Shown: positions 25,594 through 34,116 of the stretch, in pieces
Layout of the letters: each line of letters starts with the position of its first letter
How positions within the stretch are numbered: the stretch's first letter is position 1
Source of the DNA: Luteimonas sp. FCS-9
GTDB lineage: Bacteria > Pseudomonadota > Gammaproteobacteria > Xanthomonadales > Xanthomonadaceae
NCBI RefSeq assembly: GCF_001014645.1
Contig: NZ_LASZ01000007.1
Coordinates: 62,001 to 126,000 of the forward strand
DNA: 64,000 nt
Direction of reading: 5' to 3'
Made by a program: the position numbers and the translations under genes
The notes under the pieces: model-generated
What the model was told of the DNA's origin: nothing
The model's database searches: none
The model's input: only the letters and a program-made list of their open reading frames with translations

Positions 25594-27792
25594 TCAGAAC
25601 CGCGCCCGCAGCGTGGCCATGACATTGCGTGGCTCGCCGGGCATGTTGTAGCTGTTGAGCCCGCCCACGCGTGCCCAGTAGTGCCGGTCGAACAGGTTGT
25701 TGACCGCGACCGAGACGCGCAGCGCGGGCGAGATCGCATAGCCGGCATGCAGGCTGGCCACGGCGTGACCACCCTGCTCGCGCACGCCGGCAACGCCGGT
25801 GCCCAGGAGGCCGCTGGACACGTGCGCGCCGCCGCCAATCGACAGGCCGTCGAGCGCACCGCGGTCGATCCGGTAGTGCGCGAACAGCTTGAAGGCGTGG
25901 CGCGGCTCGAACAGGCTGAACGGTTCGCCTGCGTCGAAGCTCTGGTGCGCAACGTAGCGCGTGCGCAGCTGGGTGTAGCCGGCCGTCAGGTCGAGGTTGC
26001 GCAGCGGGCTGCCGCCGGCCTCGACCTCCCAGCCCTCGATCTCCACTTCGCCGGCCTGCAGGAAGAAGCCGGGATGGGCGGTGTCGGGATAGGCGCGGTT
26101 GACGTCGCGTGTCCGGAAGGCGGCCGCGCTCAGCTGCAGGCCGCCGCCGAACACGCGGGCCTTCGCGCCGATCTCCAACTGCTTGCCCACGCGCGGGTCG
26201 ATCGCCTCACCGGTGACCCTGCGCTGCGTCTGCGGCAGGAAGGTATCGGCGTGGCTGGCATAGACGGTGACGTCGTCGGCGATGCGATGGACGAGGCCGA
26301 CATAAGGCGTGAATTCATCGTCGGACTTCGCGCCATCCGTCCAGGGCGTGAGCGGCTGCGGCGCGACGGTCCGGCTCCTGACCGAGAAGTCGCTCCAGCG
26401 ACCGCCCACCACGCCGGTGAGCCGCTCGCTCAGCGCCCAGCGCAGCTGGCCGTAGAGGCCGGCCTGCCAGGTGCGCGAGCGATAGCCGCTGGTGTGGGGA
26501 ATCGGCACGTCCTCGACGACACGCGGATCGAGCACCGGCACGTCGCGGACCGGCGCGCCCTGCCCCCACAGCGTGGTGCTCTCGTAGTCCTCGAGGCTCA
26601 TGCCCGCCAGCACCTGATGCTCCCGGCCAAGCAGGCGGAACGGGCCGGCGACGAATGCGTCGAGCGCGGTACGCGTCTCGGCGTTGTCGCTGCGCCGGCG
26701 CGCATAGCTGGCGACGGTGCCGGTGTCGCGGTCGACGCCACCGGTGGGATAGCTGTCGCGGTAGTCCCAGTCCAGCGTCTGGCGGCCCAGCCGGACCCGG
26801 CCGAGCCAGCCGCCGTCGAACGCGTGCTCGAGGTCCAGCGACAGCGCGGTCTTGTCCCACTTCTGGATCACCCAGTCGGGATAGACGTAGGTCGAGCGCG
26901 GCACGTCTAGGAATCCCTGGTCGGTGTAGGCCGGCAGGCCGGCGTACGGCATCACGGCGTCGCGCTGGCGCGTGGCCGACAGCGACACGGTGGTGCGCTC
27001 GCCCAGGTCGTAGTCCAGCGTGCCGTAGACCAAGTGCTTGCGCGACTCGGCGGTGTCGTAGAAATAGCCGCGGTCTTGGGTCGAGGCGACGAGCCGGCTG
27101 CGCAGCGCGCCGTCCGCGGTGAGCGGCCCGCCGACGTCGAGTTCGGCGCGTGCGTTGGACCAGGACCCGACCGAAAGCACGGCCGATCCGCCGAAGGTGT
27201 CGCGCCCGCGCTTGCGCACGAAGTTGGCGACGCCGCCCGGCTGGCTGGAGCCTTGGAACAGACCGCCGGGGCCGCGCAGCACCTCGATACGATCGTAGAT
27301 CGCCAGGTCGAACTGCTGGAACGCCGACAGCGCGCCGTAGGCCGGGATGCCGTCGTAGGCCGCCTCCAGGTTGTAGCCGCGCGAACGGATCTGGCTGGTC
27401 GCGCCGTCCCACGGCGTCACGGTCACACCGGTGACCTCGCGCAAGGCGCTCTCCACATCGACCAGATCCTGATCCTCGATGCGCTGGCGCGTGACCACGC
27501 TGACCGAGTTGGGCACGTCCAGCACGTCGACGGCGACCTTGCCGCCGGGCGCGACCGAGGGCGCGGCATAGGACCCGCTGCCCTCGGTCGCCAGCCGGCG
27601 CGCGCGCACTTCGATGGGGGAGAACTCCCTGGCCTCGTCGCCCGTGGCCGTGCCTGCGGGCGTCTGGGCGGAGGCGCCGGCAGCCACGCCCAGTGCGCTG
27701 GCCAGCAGGACGCCTGCGAGGGCAGGCTTGGCACGGGAGGACGCGGCATCGGGCGCCAGCGGGACGGCACGGCAGGGCGCGCGGCGACGCAC
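25594..27792 (-). CDS. TonB-dependent siderophore-type receptor
   Basis: A 732-residue receptor with signal peptide (about residues 1-43, ending GASAQ), plug (QRIEDQDLVDVESALREVTG, IEVLRGPGGLFQGSSQPGG) and barrel ending RARF. The plug motifs match FhuE/FpvA-like siderophore receptors. The promoter carries palindrome (d), 111 bp upstream, which is nearly identical to the site before the ABC operon. Control by zinc would make it a candidate importer of zinc bound to a metallophore rather than of iron. Confidence 0.9.
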   Translation of the reverse strand: MRRRAPCRAVPLAPDAASSRAKPALAGVLLASALGVAAGASAQTPAGTATGDEAREFSPIEVRARRLATEGSGSYAAPSVAPGGKVAVDVLDVPNSVSVVTRQRIEDQDLVDVESALREVTGVTVTPWDGATSQIRSRGYNLEAAYDGIPAYGALSAFQQFDLAIYDRIEVLRGPGGLFQGSSQPGGVANFVRKRGRDTFGGSAVLSVGSWSNARAELDVGGPLTADGALRSRLVASTQDRGYFYDTAESRKHLVYGTLDYDLGERTTVSLSATRQRDAVMPYAGLPAYTDQGFLDVPRSTYVYPDWVIQKWDKTALSLDLEHAFDGGWLGRVRLGRQTLDWDYRDSYPTGGVDRDTGTVASYARRRSDNAETRTALDAFVAGPFRLLGREHQVLAGMSLEDYESTTLWGQGAPVRDVPVLDPRVVEDVPIPHTSGYRSRTWQAGLYGQLRWALSERLTGVVGGRWSDFSVRSRTVAPQPLTPWTDGAKSDDEFTPYVGLVHRIADDVTVYASHADTFLPQTQRRVTGEAIDPRVGKQLEIGAKARVFGGGLQLSAAAFRTRDVNRAYPDTAHPGFFLQAGEVEIEGWEVEAGGSPLRNLDLTAGYTQLRTRYVAHQSFDAGEPFSLFEPRHAFKLFAHYRIDRGALDGLSIGGGAHVSSGLLGTGVAGVREQGGHAVASLHAGYAISPALRVSVAVNNLFDRHYWARVGGLNSYNMPGEPRNVMATLRARF

Positions 27793-28136
27793 GCCGCACG
27801 AGAGAAGTGAGATGTCGATGGTCGTGACTCGGCAGGAGGACGCGCATGGGCGGGCCGGGCGCTGCGCACTGCTCCCGCCTCCGGAACCGGAGCCCGGCGT
27901 TATTGTAACGTTATTACATATCTAGTTGGCGCTGTCGCCTTGGCTTGGCACTTGGCGCGACATCTTCGACGCCTGCAGCGTGTCCGACCGGGACAGCGAT
28001 GCAGTGGCCGGCGCCTTTCGGCGGGCATCCGACATCGGCCTGCGCGACGTGGAACGCGTGTAGGCGCCCTCCCGGACCGACACGTGCAGCAGGCGAGACA
28101 GCCCCGAGGCGGTCCCGCGGCCGACACGGAAGGTTG
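27793..28136. other. Gene-free region, with operator and a short orphan frame
   Basis: Holds operator (d) and, at 27926-28063 on the + strand, a 45-codon frame with a protein-like composition (TWRDIFDACSVSDRDSDAVA then GAFRRASDIGL). It has only a TTG start and no ribosome site, so it may be a gene remnant. Nothing else was seen. Confidence 0.4.
27904..27918 (-). promoter_or_regulatory. Zur-like operator (d), TGTAACGTTATTACA
   Basis: Inverted repeat TGTAA-CGTTA-TTACA upstream of the receptor gene at 25594-27792. GTAACGTTATTACAT is 14 of 15 identical to the reverse of site (a). The overlapping GTTATTGTAAC (27899-27909) also resembles the core of sites (b) and (c). Confidence 0.6.
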
Positions 28137-29579
28137 TCAGCGTTCGGCAGGCGCCGCGGCCGGGGTCTCGGGCGGCGGGACCGTCGGGGTCCAGGGCTTC
28201 TTGAGCTCGGCCAGCGCCGCGGCGATCGGCGCGTCGCCGGGCAAGGCCTCGCCGCCGGTACTGCCGTCCTCCTCGTCGCCGCGCAGATGGCCGGGCAGCG
28301 CGGCCTCGGTATAGGCGCTGGCCGCGCGCGGGGCGTCGGCATCGGGATTGGCGTCCTCGGGGCGCAGCACGAGGTCCGGATCGATGCCGCGGGCCTGGAT
28401 CGAGCGGCCGCTGGGGGTGAAGTAGCGCGCGGTCGTCAGCTTGACCGAATCGCCGTTGTCGAGCGGCAGCACGGTCTGCACCGAGCCCTTGCCGAAGGTG
28501 CGGCTGCCGACCACGCGGGCGCGGCCGTTGTCGCGCAGCGCGCCGGCGAGCACCTCCGAGGCGCTGGCCGACCCGACGTCGACGAGCACGACGACCGGGG
28601 CGCCCTCGAGGATGTCGCCGGGCGTGGCGCTGAACTGCGCGTCGCTGATCGGGATGCGGCCGCGCGTACTGACGATGGGACCGCTCTCGAGCAGGTCGTC
28701 TGCGATCTGCACCGCCGAGGTCAGCAGGCCGCCGGGGTTGCTGCGCAGGTCGATGACCAGCCCGCGCAGGCGGCCGCCGCTCTGGCCGGCGAGTTCGCCG
28801 ACGGTGCGGCTGAAGTCGGCGGCGGTGTCGACCTGGAACTGGCTCACGCGCACGTAGCCATAGCCCGGCTCGAGCATGCGGCCGCGCACGCTGACCACGC
28901 GGATGGTCTCGCGCTGTACGCGGATCTCCAGCGGCGCGCGCTCGCCGTCGCGCAGCACGCCCAGCACGACCGCCGTGCCCGACTCGCCCCGCAACGGACC
29001 GTGGCCTTCGTTGTCGGCGGGCGTGAGCGTGCGGCCGTCGACGCTGACGATGACGTCGCCGGCGCGGATGCCGGCCTTCTCGGCCGGGGTGCCGTCGATC
29101 GGCGCGATCACGCGCATGCTGCCGTCGGGCAGGTACATGACCTCGACGCCGATGCCTTCGTAGGCGCCGGTGGTGCCTTCGTCGAAGGCCTCGGCGTCGT
29201 CCTTCTCCATGTAGACGCTGTGCGGATCAAGGTCGAGCAGCAGGCCCCGGATCGCCGACGCCATCAACTTGCGGTCCTCGACCGGCTCGACGTAGGCCTG
29301 GCGAACCGCGTTGAACACGCCGACGTAGCGGCGGATCTCCTCGAGCGGGACGCGGTTGGAAGCGTGCTCGATCGCATCGGGATCGTCGCTGGCGGCGACC
29401 TCGCGGGCAGCCTGGGCTTCGTCGGGTGCGGCCTCGCGGTCCTGCGGCGCCGGGGCGTCGGCAGGCACGTCCTGGGGCTGGGCGGGCGCGTCGTCCGTCG
29501 GCGGCGGCGCGGCCTCCTGCGCGAACACCGCCGGCGACAGCAGCAGCGACAGGGCCAGCGTCAGGGAACGAACGCGCAT
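28137..29579 (-). CDS. S41 carboxy-terminal processing peptidase
   Basis: A 480-residue periplasmic protease: signal peptide (MRVRSLTLALSLLLSPAVFA), an acidic Pro/Ala-rich linker, a helical cap (EEIRRYVGVFNAVRQAYVEP), a PDZ domain (IAPIDGTPAEKAGIRAGDVI) and the S41 core with catalytic Ser in GSASASE and Lys in RTFGKGSVQ. It belongs to the CtpA group that trims or degrades envelope proteins from the C-terminus. Start ATG 29579 has GGAG upstream. The C-terminal tail is Pro-rich and disordered. Confidence 0.92.
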   Translation of the reverse strand: MRVRSLTLALSLLLSPAVFAQEAAPPPTDDAPAQPQDVPADAPAPQDREAAPDEAQAAREVAASDDPDAIEHASNRVPLEEIRRYVGVFNAVRQAYVEPVEDRKLMASAIRGLLLDLDPHSVYMEKDDAEAFDEGTTGAYEGIGVEVMYLPDGSMRVIAPIDGTPAEKAGIRAGDVIVSVDGRTLTPADNEGHGPLRGESGTAVVLGVLRDGERAPLEIRVQRETIRVVSVRGRMLEPGYGYVRVSQFQVDTAADFSRTVGELAGQSGGRLRGLVIDLRSNPGGLLTSAVQIADDLLESGPIVSTRGRIPISDAQFSATPGDILEGAPVVVLVDVGSASASEVLAGALRDNGRARVVGSRTFGKGSVQTVLPLDNGDSVKLTTARYFTPSGRSIQARGIDPDLVLRPEDANPDADAPRAASAYTEAALPGHLRGDEEDGSTGGEALPGDAPIAAALAELKKPWTPTVPPPETPAAAPAER

Positions 29580-29720
29580 GCAGGACTCCGGGCAACGAAA
29601 ACGGACGAGACGACGCGCAGGCCTGCGCGCGCAACGATTATGCGGGCAGGCCATGTGAATGCGTTAAGCATCCGCGCGGCGATTCAGTTCCGTGCGCCGG
29701 GCCCGGCGCGTCCTGCGGTG

Positions 29721-30260
29721 CTATCGCGCCGGGTGCTCGGCGAACGGGCGATGCGTGCCGTCGGCCTCGACCAGTTCGACGGTGTAGGCCTGGCTCCGGC
29801 CGTCGGGCATCTCCATGCCGGGCGAGCCCATCGGCATGCCGGGCGCCGCGATGCCGCGTGCGGCCGGGCGCTCGGCCAGCAGCCGGCGCACGTCCTGCGC
29901 CGGGACGTGGCCTTCGACGAAGTAGCCGCCGATCTCGGCGGTGTGGCAGGAGGCCATCGCGTCGGGCACGCCGAGGCGGGTCTTGACCGCGGCGAGGTCG
30001 TCGACGTCCACGGTCTCGACCTCGAAGCCGTCCTGCCGCATGTGATCGACCCACTTGCCGCAGCAGCCGCAGGTCGCGGTCTTGTGCACGAGCATGCGCG
30101 GCAGCGCCTGGTCGACACCGGCCTGCGCGACCGGCGCGCCCCCCGCGTCGGCGGCGGGTAAGACGGCTGCGGTGTCGGCGGCCGCGGATGGCGCCGCGCC
30201 GGTACAGCCGGCGACGGGCAGCAGCAACGACAGCGCCAGGACGAGGGGATGGATACGCAT
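29721..30260 (-). CDS. DUF411 metal-binding lipoprotein
   Basis: A 179-residue protein with lipobox PVAGC and a DUF411 domain: HKTATCGCCGKWVDHM, then SCHTAEIGGYFVEGHVPAQD and GMPMGSPGMEM. DUF411 proteins (including Vibrio CopG) bind copper through the Cys and Met motifs and occur in copper resistance. No other copper gene adjoins it here. ATG 30260 follows GGAG; longer frames upstream are repeat-derived. Confidence 0.88.
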   Translation of the reverse strand: MRIHPLVLALSLLLPVAGCTGAAPSAAADTAAVLPAADAGGAPVAQAGVDQALPRMLVHKTATCGCCGKWVDHMRQDGFEVETVDVDDLAAVKTRLGVPDAMASCHTAEIGGYFVEGHVPAQDVRRLLAERPAARGIAAPGMPMGSPGMEMPDGRSQAYTVELVEADGTHRPFAEHPAR

Positions 30261-30328
30261 GCGGCAACTCCGGGAAAAAGCGCGGGACGGCCCGATTATG
30301 CGCGCCGCGAAAGCGGGCCGCGCGCCCT

Positions 30329-30387
30329 CACCTCCCTGCCCGCGGGGGAGGTCGACGCGCACCGCGCGTCGGGTGGGGGCACGGGCC
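30329..30387 (-). repeat. Dispersed dyad element
   Basis: Reverse copy: CCCGCGGGGGAGGTCGACGC, ACGCGCACCGCGCGT and GTGGGGGCACGGGCC. It lies in the gap between DUF411 and the YihY-type gene. Confidence 0.8.
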
Positions 30388-30508
30388 TTCGCAAGAGACC
30401 ATTACCTGCCGCATCGTCACGCCTCCGTACGGACGCGCGCCTAAGGTGACGGCAACGCCGGAAAGGACGCTTCGCCGACCGCTCCCGGCCTCGACCACGA
30501 CAGACCGC

Positions 30509-31495
30509 ATGAACACACCCGCCCCGCCCCCGACTTCGACCGACACCGCCGACACCGCGCCCGCCGCCCACACGCGCTGGTCGCGGACGCGGCGACGGCT
30601 GGACCGGACGATCGAACGCGTCGAGGACAGCCTGCCGGCGACGCTGGTCAAGCGCTTCGTCGATGCGGACCTGCTGACCCAGGCCGCGTCGCTGTCGTTC
30701 TACATGCTGATCTCGCTGGCACCGCTGCTCGTGCTGGTGCTGTGGATCACCGCGTCGCTGTACCCGGCCGCGCAGGACGCGCTGCTCGAACAGATCGGCG
30801 AGCTCGCCGGCGATGGCGCGCAGACGGTCGCCGGCACGGTGATCCAGAATGCCAAGGAGCAGCCCGATATCGGCTCGTTCGCCGGCGTGTGGAGCACGCT
30901 GCTGCTGTTCGTCGGCGCGACGGTGGTGTTCGCGCAGTTGCAGGGCACGCTGAACCTGATCTTCAGGACCGACGGCGACCGGATCCCGGGCGGCCTGAAG
31001 GCGTTCCTGCGCAAGCGCGTGTTCTCGGCCGGCGTGGTGTTCGCGCTCGGCTTCCTCGTGCTGGCGTCGACGCTGCTCACGACGGCGGTGGAGGTGATCT
31101 TCGCCAATGTGCCGACGGTGCTGCCGCTGGTCGGCAACACGCTGATGCTGGTGATCTACTCACTGGCCTTCGCGCTGCTCTACCACTACCTGCCCGACCG
31201 CCGCGTGCGCTGGCGCCAGGCGCTGTTCGGCGGCGTGATCACGTCGGTGCTGTTCGTGGTCGGGCGCTGGGCGATCGGGCTCTATATCGCCCATGCCGCA
31301 CCCGGCAGCGCGTACGGCTCGTTCGGCACGCTGGTGATCCTGCTGATCTGGATGTACTACGCGGCGACGATCTTCTTCGTCGGCGCGCTGATCACCGCGG
31401 TCGTCGACGAGCGCCTGCGCCGGGCGTCGGTCGACCGCGCGCTGCGCAAGCGCGCCGAGCGGCAGGCGGCTGGAACAGGCGCAAGCGCCGGCTGA
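30509..31495 (+). CDS. YihY/BrkB family inner-membrane protein
   Basis: A 328-residue protein with six predicted helices. Family motifs are present: AASLSFYMLISLAPLLVLVL in the first helix, YHYLPDRRVRWRQALFGG, and the end GTLVILLIWMYYAATIFFVG. The family was once linked to RNase BN in error; its true role is unknown. The charged N-terminal 45 residues before the first helix are cytoplasmic. The start was placed at ATG 30509 because upstream frame is repeat-derived. Confidence 0.9.
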   Translation: MNTPAPPPTSTDTADTAPAAHTRWSRTRRRLDRTIERVEDSLPATLVKRFVDADLLTQAASLSFYMLISLAPLLVLVLWITASLYPAAQDALLEQIGELAGDGAQTVAGTVIQNAKEQPDIGSFAGVWSTLLLFVGATVVFAQLQGTLNLIFRTDGDRIPGGLKAFLRKRVFSAGVVFALGFLVLASTLLTTAVEVIFANVPTVLPLVGNTLMLVIYSLAFALLYHYLPDRRVRWRQALFGGVITSVLFVVGRWAIGLYIAHAAPGSAYGSFGTLVILLIWMYYAATIFFVGALITAVVDERLRRASVDRALRKRAERQAAGTGASAG

Positions 31496-31565
31496 AGGCC
31501 GCACGCCCGACAAGACGCGATCGGACTATACTTGGACCAAATTCAGTCCTTGGGGGACGATCGCC

Positions 31566-31841
31566 GTGACCGAATCCGTCATCAGCCTGAGCGACTTCAA
31601 GTCCGAGGCCAGCCAGTGGCTCAAGCAGTTGCAGGAGGACCGGCAGGCCGTGATCCTGACGCAGAACGGGCGCGGTGCCGCCGTGGTGCAGAGCTACGAG
31701 AGCTACCAGCGCCAGCAGCAGAGCCTGCTGATGATGAAGCTGGTCGCGCAGGGCGAGGCCGATGTCCGCACAGGGCGTACCCAGCCGCAGGACGAGGTCT
31801 TCGCCGAGCTACGCGCCCGGCTGGACGCCCGGCATGGCTGA
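31566..31841 (+). CDS. Phd/YefM-like antitoxin
   Basis: A 91-residue protein, GTG start with GGGGGA upstream. The N-terminus (VISLSDFKSEASQWLKQLQE, AVILTQNGRGAAVVQSYESY) is the Phd/YefM DNA-binding fold; the C-terminal third should wrap the toxin. Its last 8 bases overlap the toxin gene. The gene probably autoregulates its operon. dnaG follows the pair directly. Confidence 0.88.
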   Translation: MTESVISLSDFKSEASQWLKQLQEDRQAVILTQNGRGAAVVQSYESYQRQQQSLLMMKLVAQGEADVRTGRTQPQDEVFAELRARLDARHG

Positions 31842-32160
31842 ACGTGTGGTCCACTGGACGCAGACCGCCAAACACGATCTGTCCGCCATCATCGACTACA
31901 TCGCTGCCGAGAACCCGCATGCGGCGCTGGCGACGCTGGACACACTGCAGCAGCGTACCGCCACGCTGGAAAGCCACAGCGAGCGGGGTCGCATCGTGCC
32001 CGAACTCGGCGACGCCGGTCTCTCGCAATACCGGGAGCTGGTCGTCAAACCGTGGCGGATTCTTTATCTGTCGGGCACCGATGCGGTGCATGTCGTCGCG
32101 GTCTTGGACAGCCGCCGCGACCTGCAGACGCTGCTGCTCGAACGCTTGATGCGCTCCTGA
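31834..32160 (+). CDS. ParE/RelE superfamily toxin
   Basis: A 108-residue protein with the ParE-like fold: VHWTQTAKHDLSAIIDYIAA, ALATLDTLQQRT, GRIVPEL and YRELVVKPWRILYL. It is the toxin of the upstream Phd-like antitoxin (8-base overlap). The RxxxxxPWRIxY pattern is typical of plasmid-stabilisation toxins that inhibit gyrase or translation; the target is unknown. Confidence 0.9.
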   Translation: MAERVVHWTQTAKHDLSAIIDYIAAENPHAALATLDTLQQRTATLESHSERGRIVPELGDAGLSQYRELVVKPWRILYLSGTDAVHVVAVLDSRRDLQTLLLERLMRS

Positions 32161-32161
32161 C

Positions 32162-33889
32162 ATGGCCCGCATCCCCGACGCCTTCATCGACGACCTGCTC
32201 GCCCGGACGGACATCGTCGAGGTGATCAATGCGCGCGTGCCGCTCAAGCGGCAGGGCAAGGAGTACGCGGCGCGCTGTCCGTTCCACGACGAGCGCTCGG
32301 CCAGCTTCACCGTCTCGCCGACCAAGCAGTTCTACCACTGCTTCGGGTGCGGGGCGCACGGCACGGCGATCTCGTTCCTGATGAACTACGACCGCCTCGA
32401 GTTCCTCGATGCGGTGGACGAGCTGGCCAAGCGCGCCGGCATGGAGATCCCGCGCGAGACGGCGCAGCGCGAAGCGCGTCCCGACAGCGCGCCGATGTAC
32501 GAGGCGCTCGAGGCCGCGACCCGGTTCTTCCGGCGTCAGCTGGCCGGCAGCGACAAGGCGCGCGACTACCTCGACCGCCGCGGCGTCGACGATGCGGTGC
32601 GCGAGCAGTTCGCGATCGGCTACGCGCCCGAGGGCTTCTCGGCGCTCAAGGACGCGCTGGGCAAGGACGACGCGCGCCGCATCGCGGTGCTGGAGAAGGT
32701 CGGGCTGCTGTCGAAGAACGAGCGCGGCCACAGCTACGACAAGTTTCGCGACCGGGTGATCTTCCCGATCCACGATCGCCGCGGCCGCCCGATCGCGTTC
32801 GGCGGCCGGGTGCTCGCGGCCGAGGATTCGCCCAAGTACCTCAACTCGCCCGAGACGCCCCTGTTCCACAAGGGCCGCGAGCTCTACGGCCTGTGGCAGG
32901 TGCGCCAGGCCAACCAGAAGATCGAGCGGCTGGTGGTCGTCGAGGGCTACATGGACGTCGTGGCGCTGTTCCAGCACGGCCTGCCGCAGGCGGTCGCAAC
33001 CTTGGGCACGGCGACCACGCCCGACCACGCCGAGCTGCTGTTCCGCAACGCGGCCGACGTGTACTTCTGCTTCGACGGCGACGCTGCCGGCCGGCGCGCG
33101 GCCACGCGCGCGATGGAATCGGTGCTGCCGCGCATGCGCGACGGGCGCCAGGCGTTCTTCCTGTTCCTGCCCGACGGCGAGGATCCGGATACGATCGTGC
33201 GCCAGGAGGGCGTGCAGGGCTTCGAGGCGCGGCTGGCCGAGGCCACGCCGCTGTCGACGTTCTTCTTCGACACCGTCGGCGACGGCATCGCGCTGTCCAC
33301 GCTCGACGGCAAGGCGCGGCTGGCCGAGCGCGCCAGGCCGATGCTGGCGCAGATCCCCGACGGCGCGTTCGCCGACCTGATGCGCCAGCGGCTGACCGAG
33401 CTGACCGGCCTGGGCCGGCCCACGGCATCCACGCCCGCGCCGCCGACGCGCATGCCCCGCGGCGGCCGCGCGGTACCGGCGCCGCGGCGCAGCCTGGTGC
33501 GCCACGCGATCGCGCTGCTGCTGCAGAAACCGGCGATGGCCGCGGCGCTGCCGCCGCCCTACCCGTTCGTCGCGCTGCAGCAGCCGGGCATCGACCTGCT
33601 GACCGAGCTGATCGCCGTCGCCAGCGTGCGTCCCGACATCAGCACCGGCTCCCTGCTCGCCCACTTCGACGGCCGCGACGAGGCGACGGCGCTGCAGAAG
33701 CTCGCCAGCCAGTCGCTGCCGGGCGACGAGGCGACGTGGGAGATCGAACTGCGCGACGTGGTCGCCCAGCTCGACCGGCAGGTGCTGCAGCAGCGCATCG
33801 ACGACCTGCTGACCCGCCAGCGCGAAGGCGCGCTCGATGCCGCCGGCAAGCAGGCGCTGCGCGAACTGCTGAACCAGCGCGCGGGATAG
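32162..33889 (+). CDS. dnaG: DNA primase DnaG
   Basis: A 575-residue primase. The CHC2 zinc ribbon has Cys39, His42, Cys60, Cys63 (RCPFHDERS, YHCFGCGAHG). The TOPRIM catalytic core (VVVEGYMDVVALF, FCFDGDAAGRRAA) and the C-terminal DnaB-interacting region follow. It makes RNA primers at the fork. Its ATG begins one base after the stop of the ParE-like toxin, so it may be read from the toxin-antitoxin promoter. The usual upstream rpsU of the macromolecular synthesis operon is absent, and no rpoD follows in the window. Confidence 0.97.
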   Translation: MARIPDAFIDDLLARTDIVEVINARVPLKRQGKEYAARCPFHDERSASFTVSPTKQFYHCFGCGAHGTAISFLMNYDRLEFLDAVDELAKRAGMEIPRETAQREARPDSAPMYEALEAATRFFRRQLAGSDKARDYLDRRGVDDAVREQFAIGYAPEGFSALKDALGKDDARRIAVLEKVGLLSKNERGHSYDKFRDRVIFPIHDRRGRPIAFGGRVLAAEDSPKYLNSPETPLFHKGRELYGLWQVRQANQKIERLVVVEGYMDVVALFQHGLPQAVATLGTATTPDHAELLFRNAADVYFCFDGDAAGRRAATRAMESVLPRMRDGRQAFFLFLPDGEDPDTIVRQEGVQGFEARLAEATPLSTFFFDTVGDGIALSTLDGKARLAERARPMLAQIPDGAFADLMRQRLTELTGLGRPTASTPAPPTRMPRGGRAVPAPRRSLVRHAIALLLQKPAMAAALPPPYPFVALQQPGIDLLTELIAVASVRPDISTGSLLAHFDGRDEATALQKLASQSLPGDEATWEIELRDVVAQLDRQVLQQRIDDLLTRQREGALDAAGKQALRELLNQRAG

Positions 33890-34116
33890 GCCGCGACCAA
33901 GCCGGAAATGGAAGCGGTTACAGGCAGTTGCGCCAACGCTGCGTCGACGCGACCTTAACTTCGGCGCTGGTCTGATCCGGCGCGGGGGACCCTCGGCATG
34001 GCCATCGCAGGCGCACCGCGCGACCCGCGCCGGCCGACGACGCCTCGACGCCCAAGACCCGCACAGACGGGTCCGGCACGGTCCCTCCGCCTCCCCCTCC
34101 GCGACAGGATTCCGCT

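Noticed and set aside
27945-30161. A + strand open frame of 738 codons
   Set aside because: Antisense to the S41 protease and DUF411 genes; no domain.
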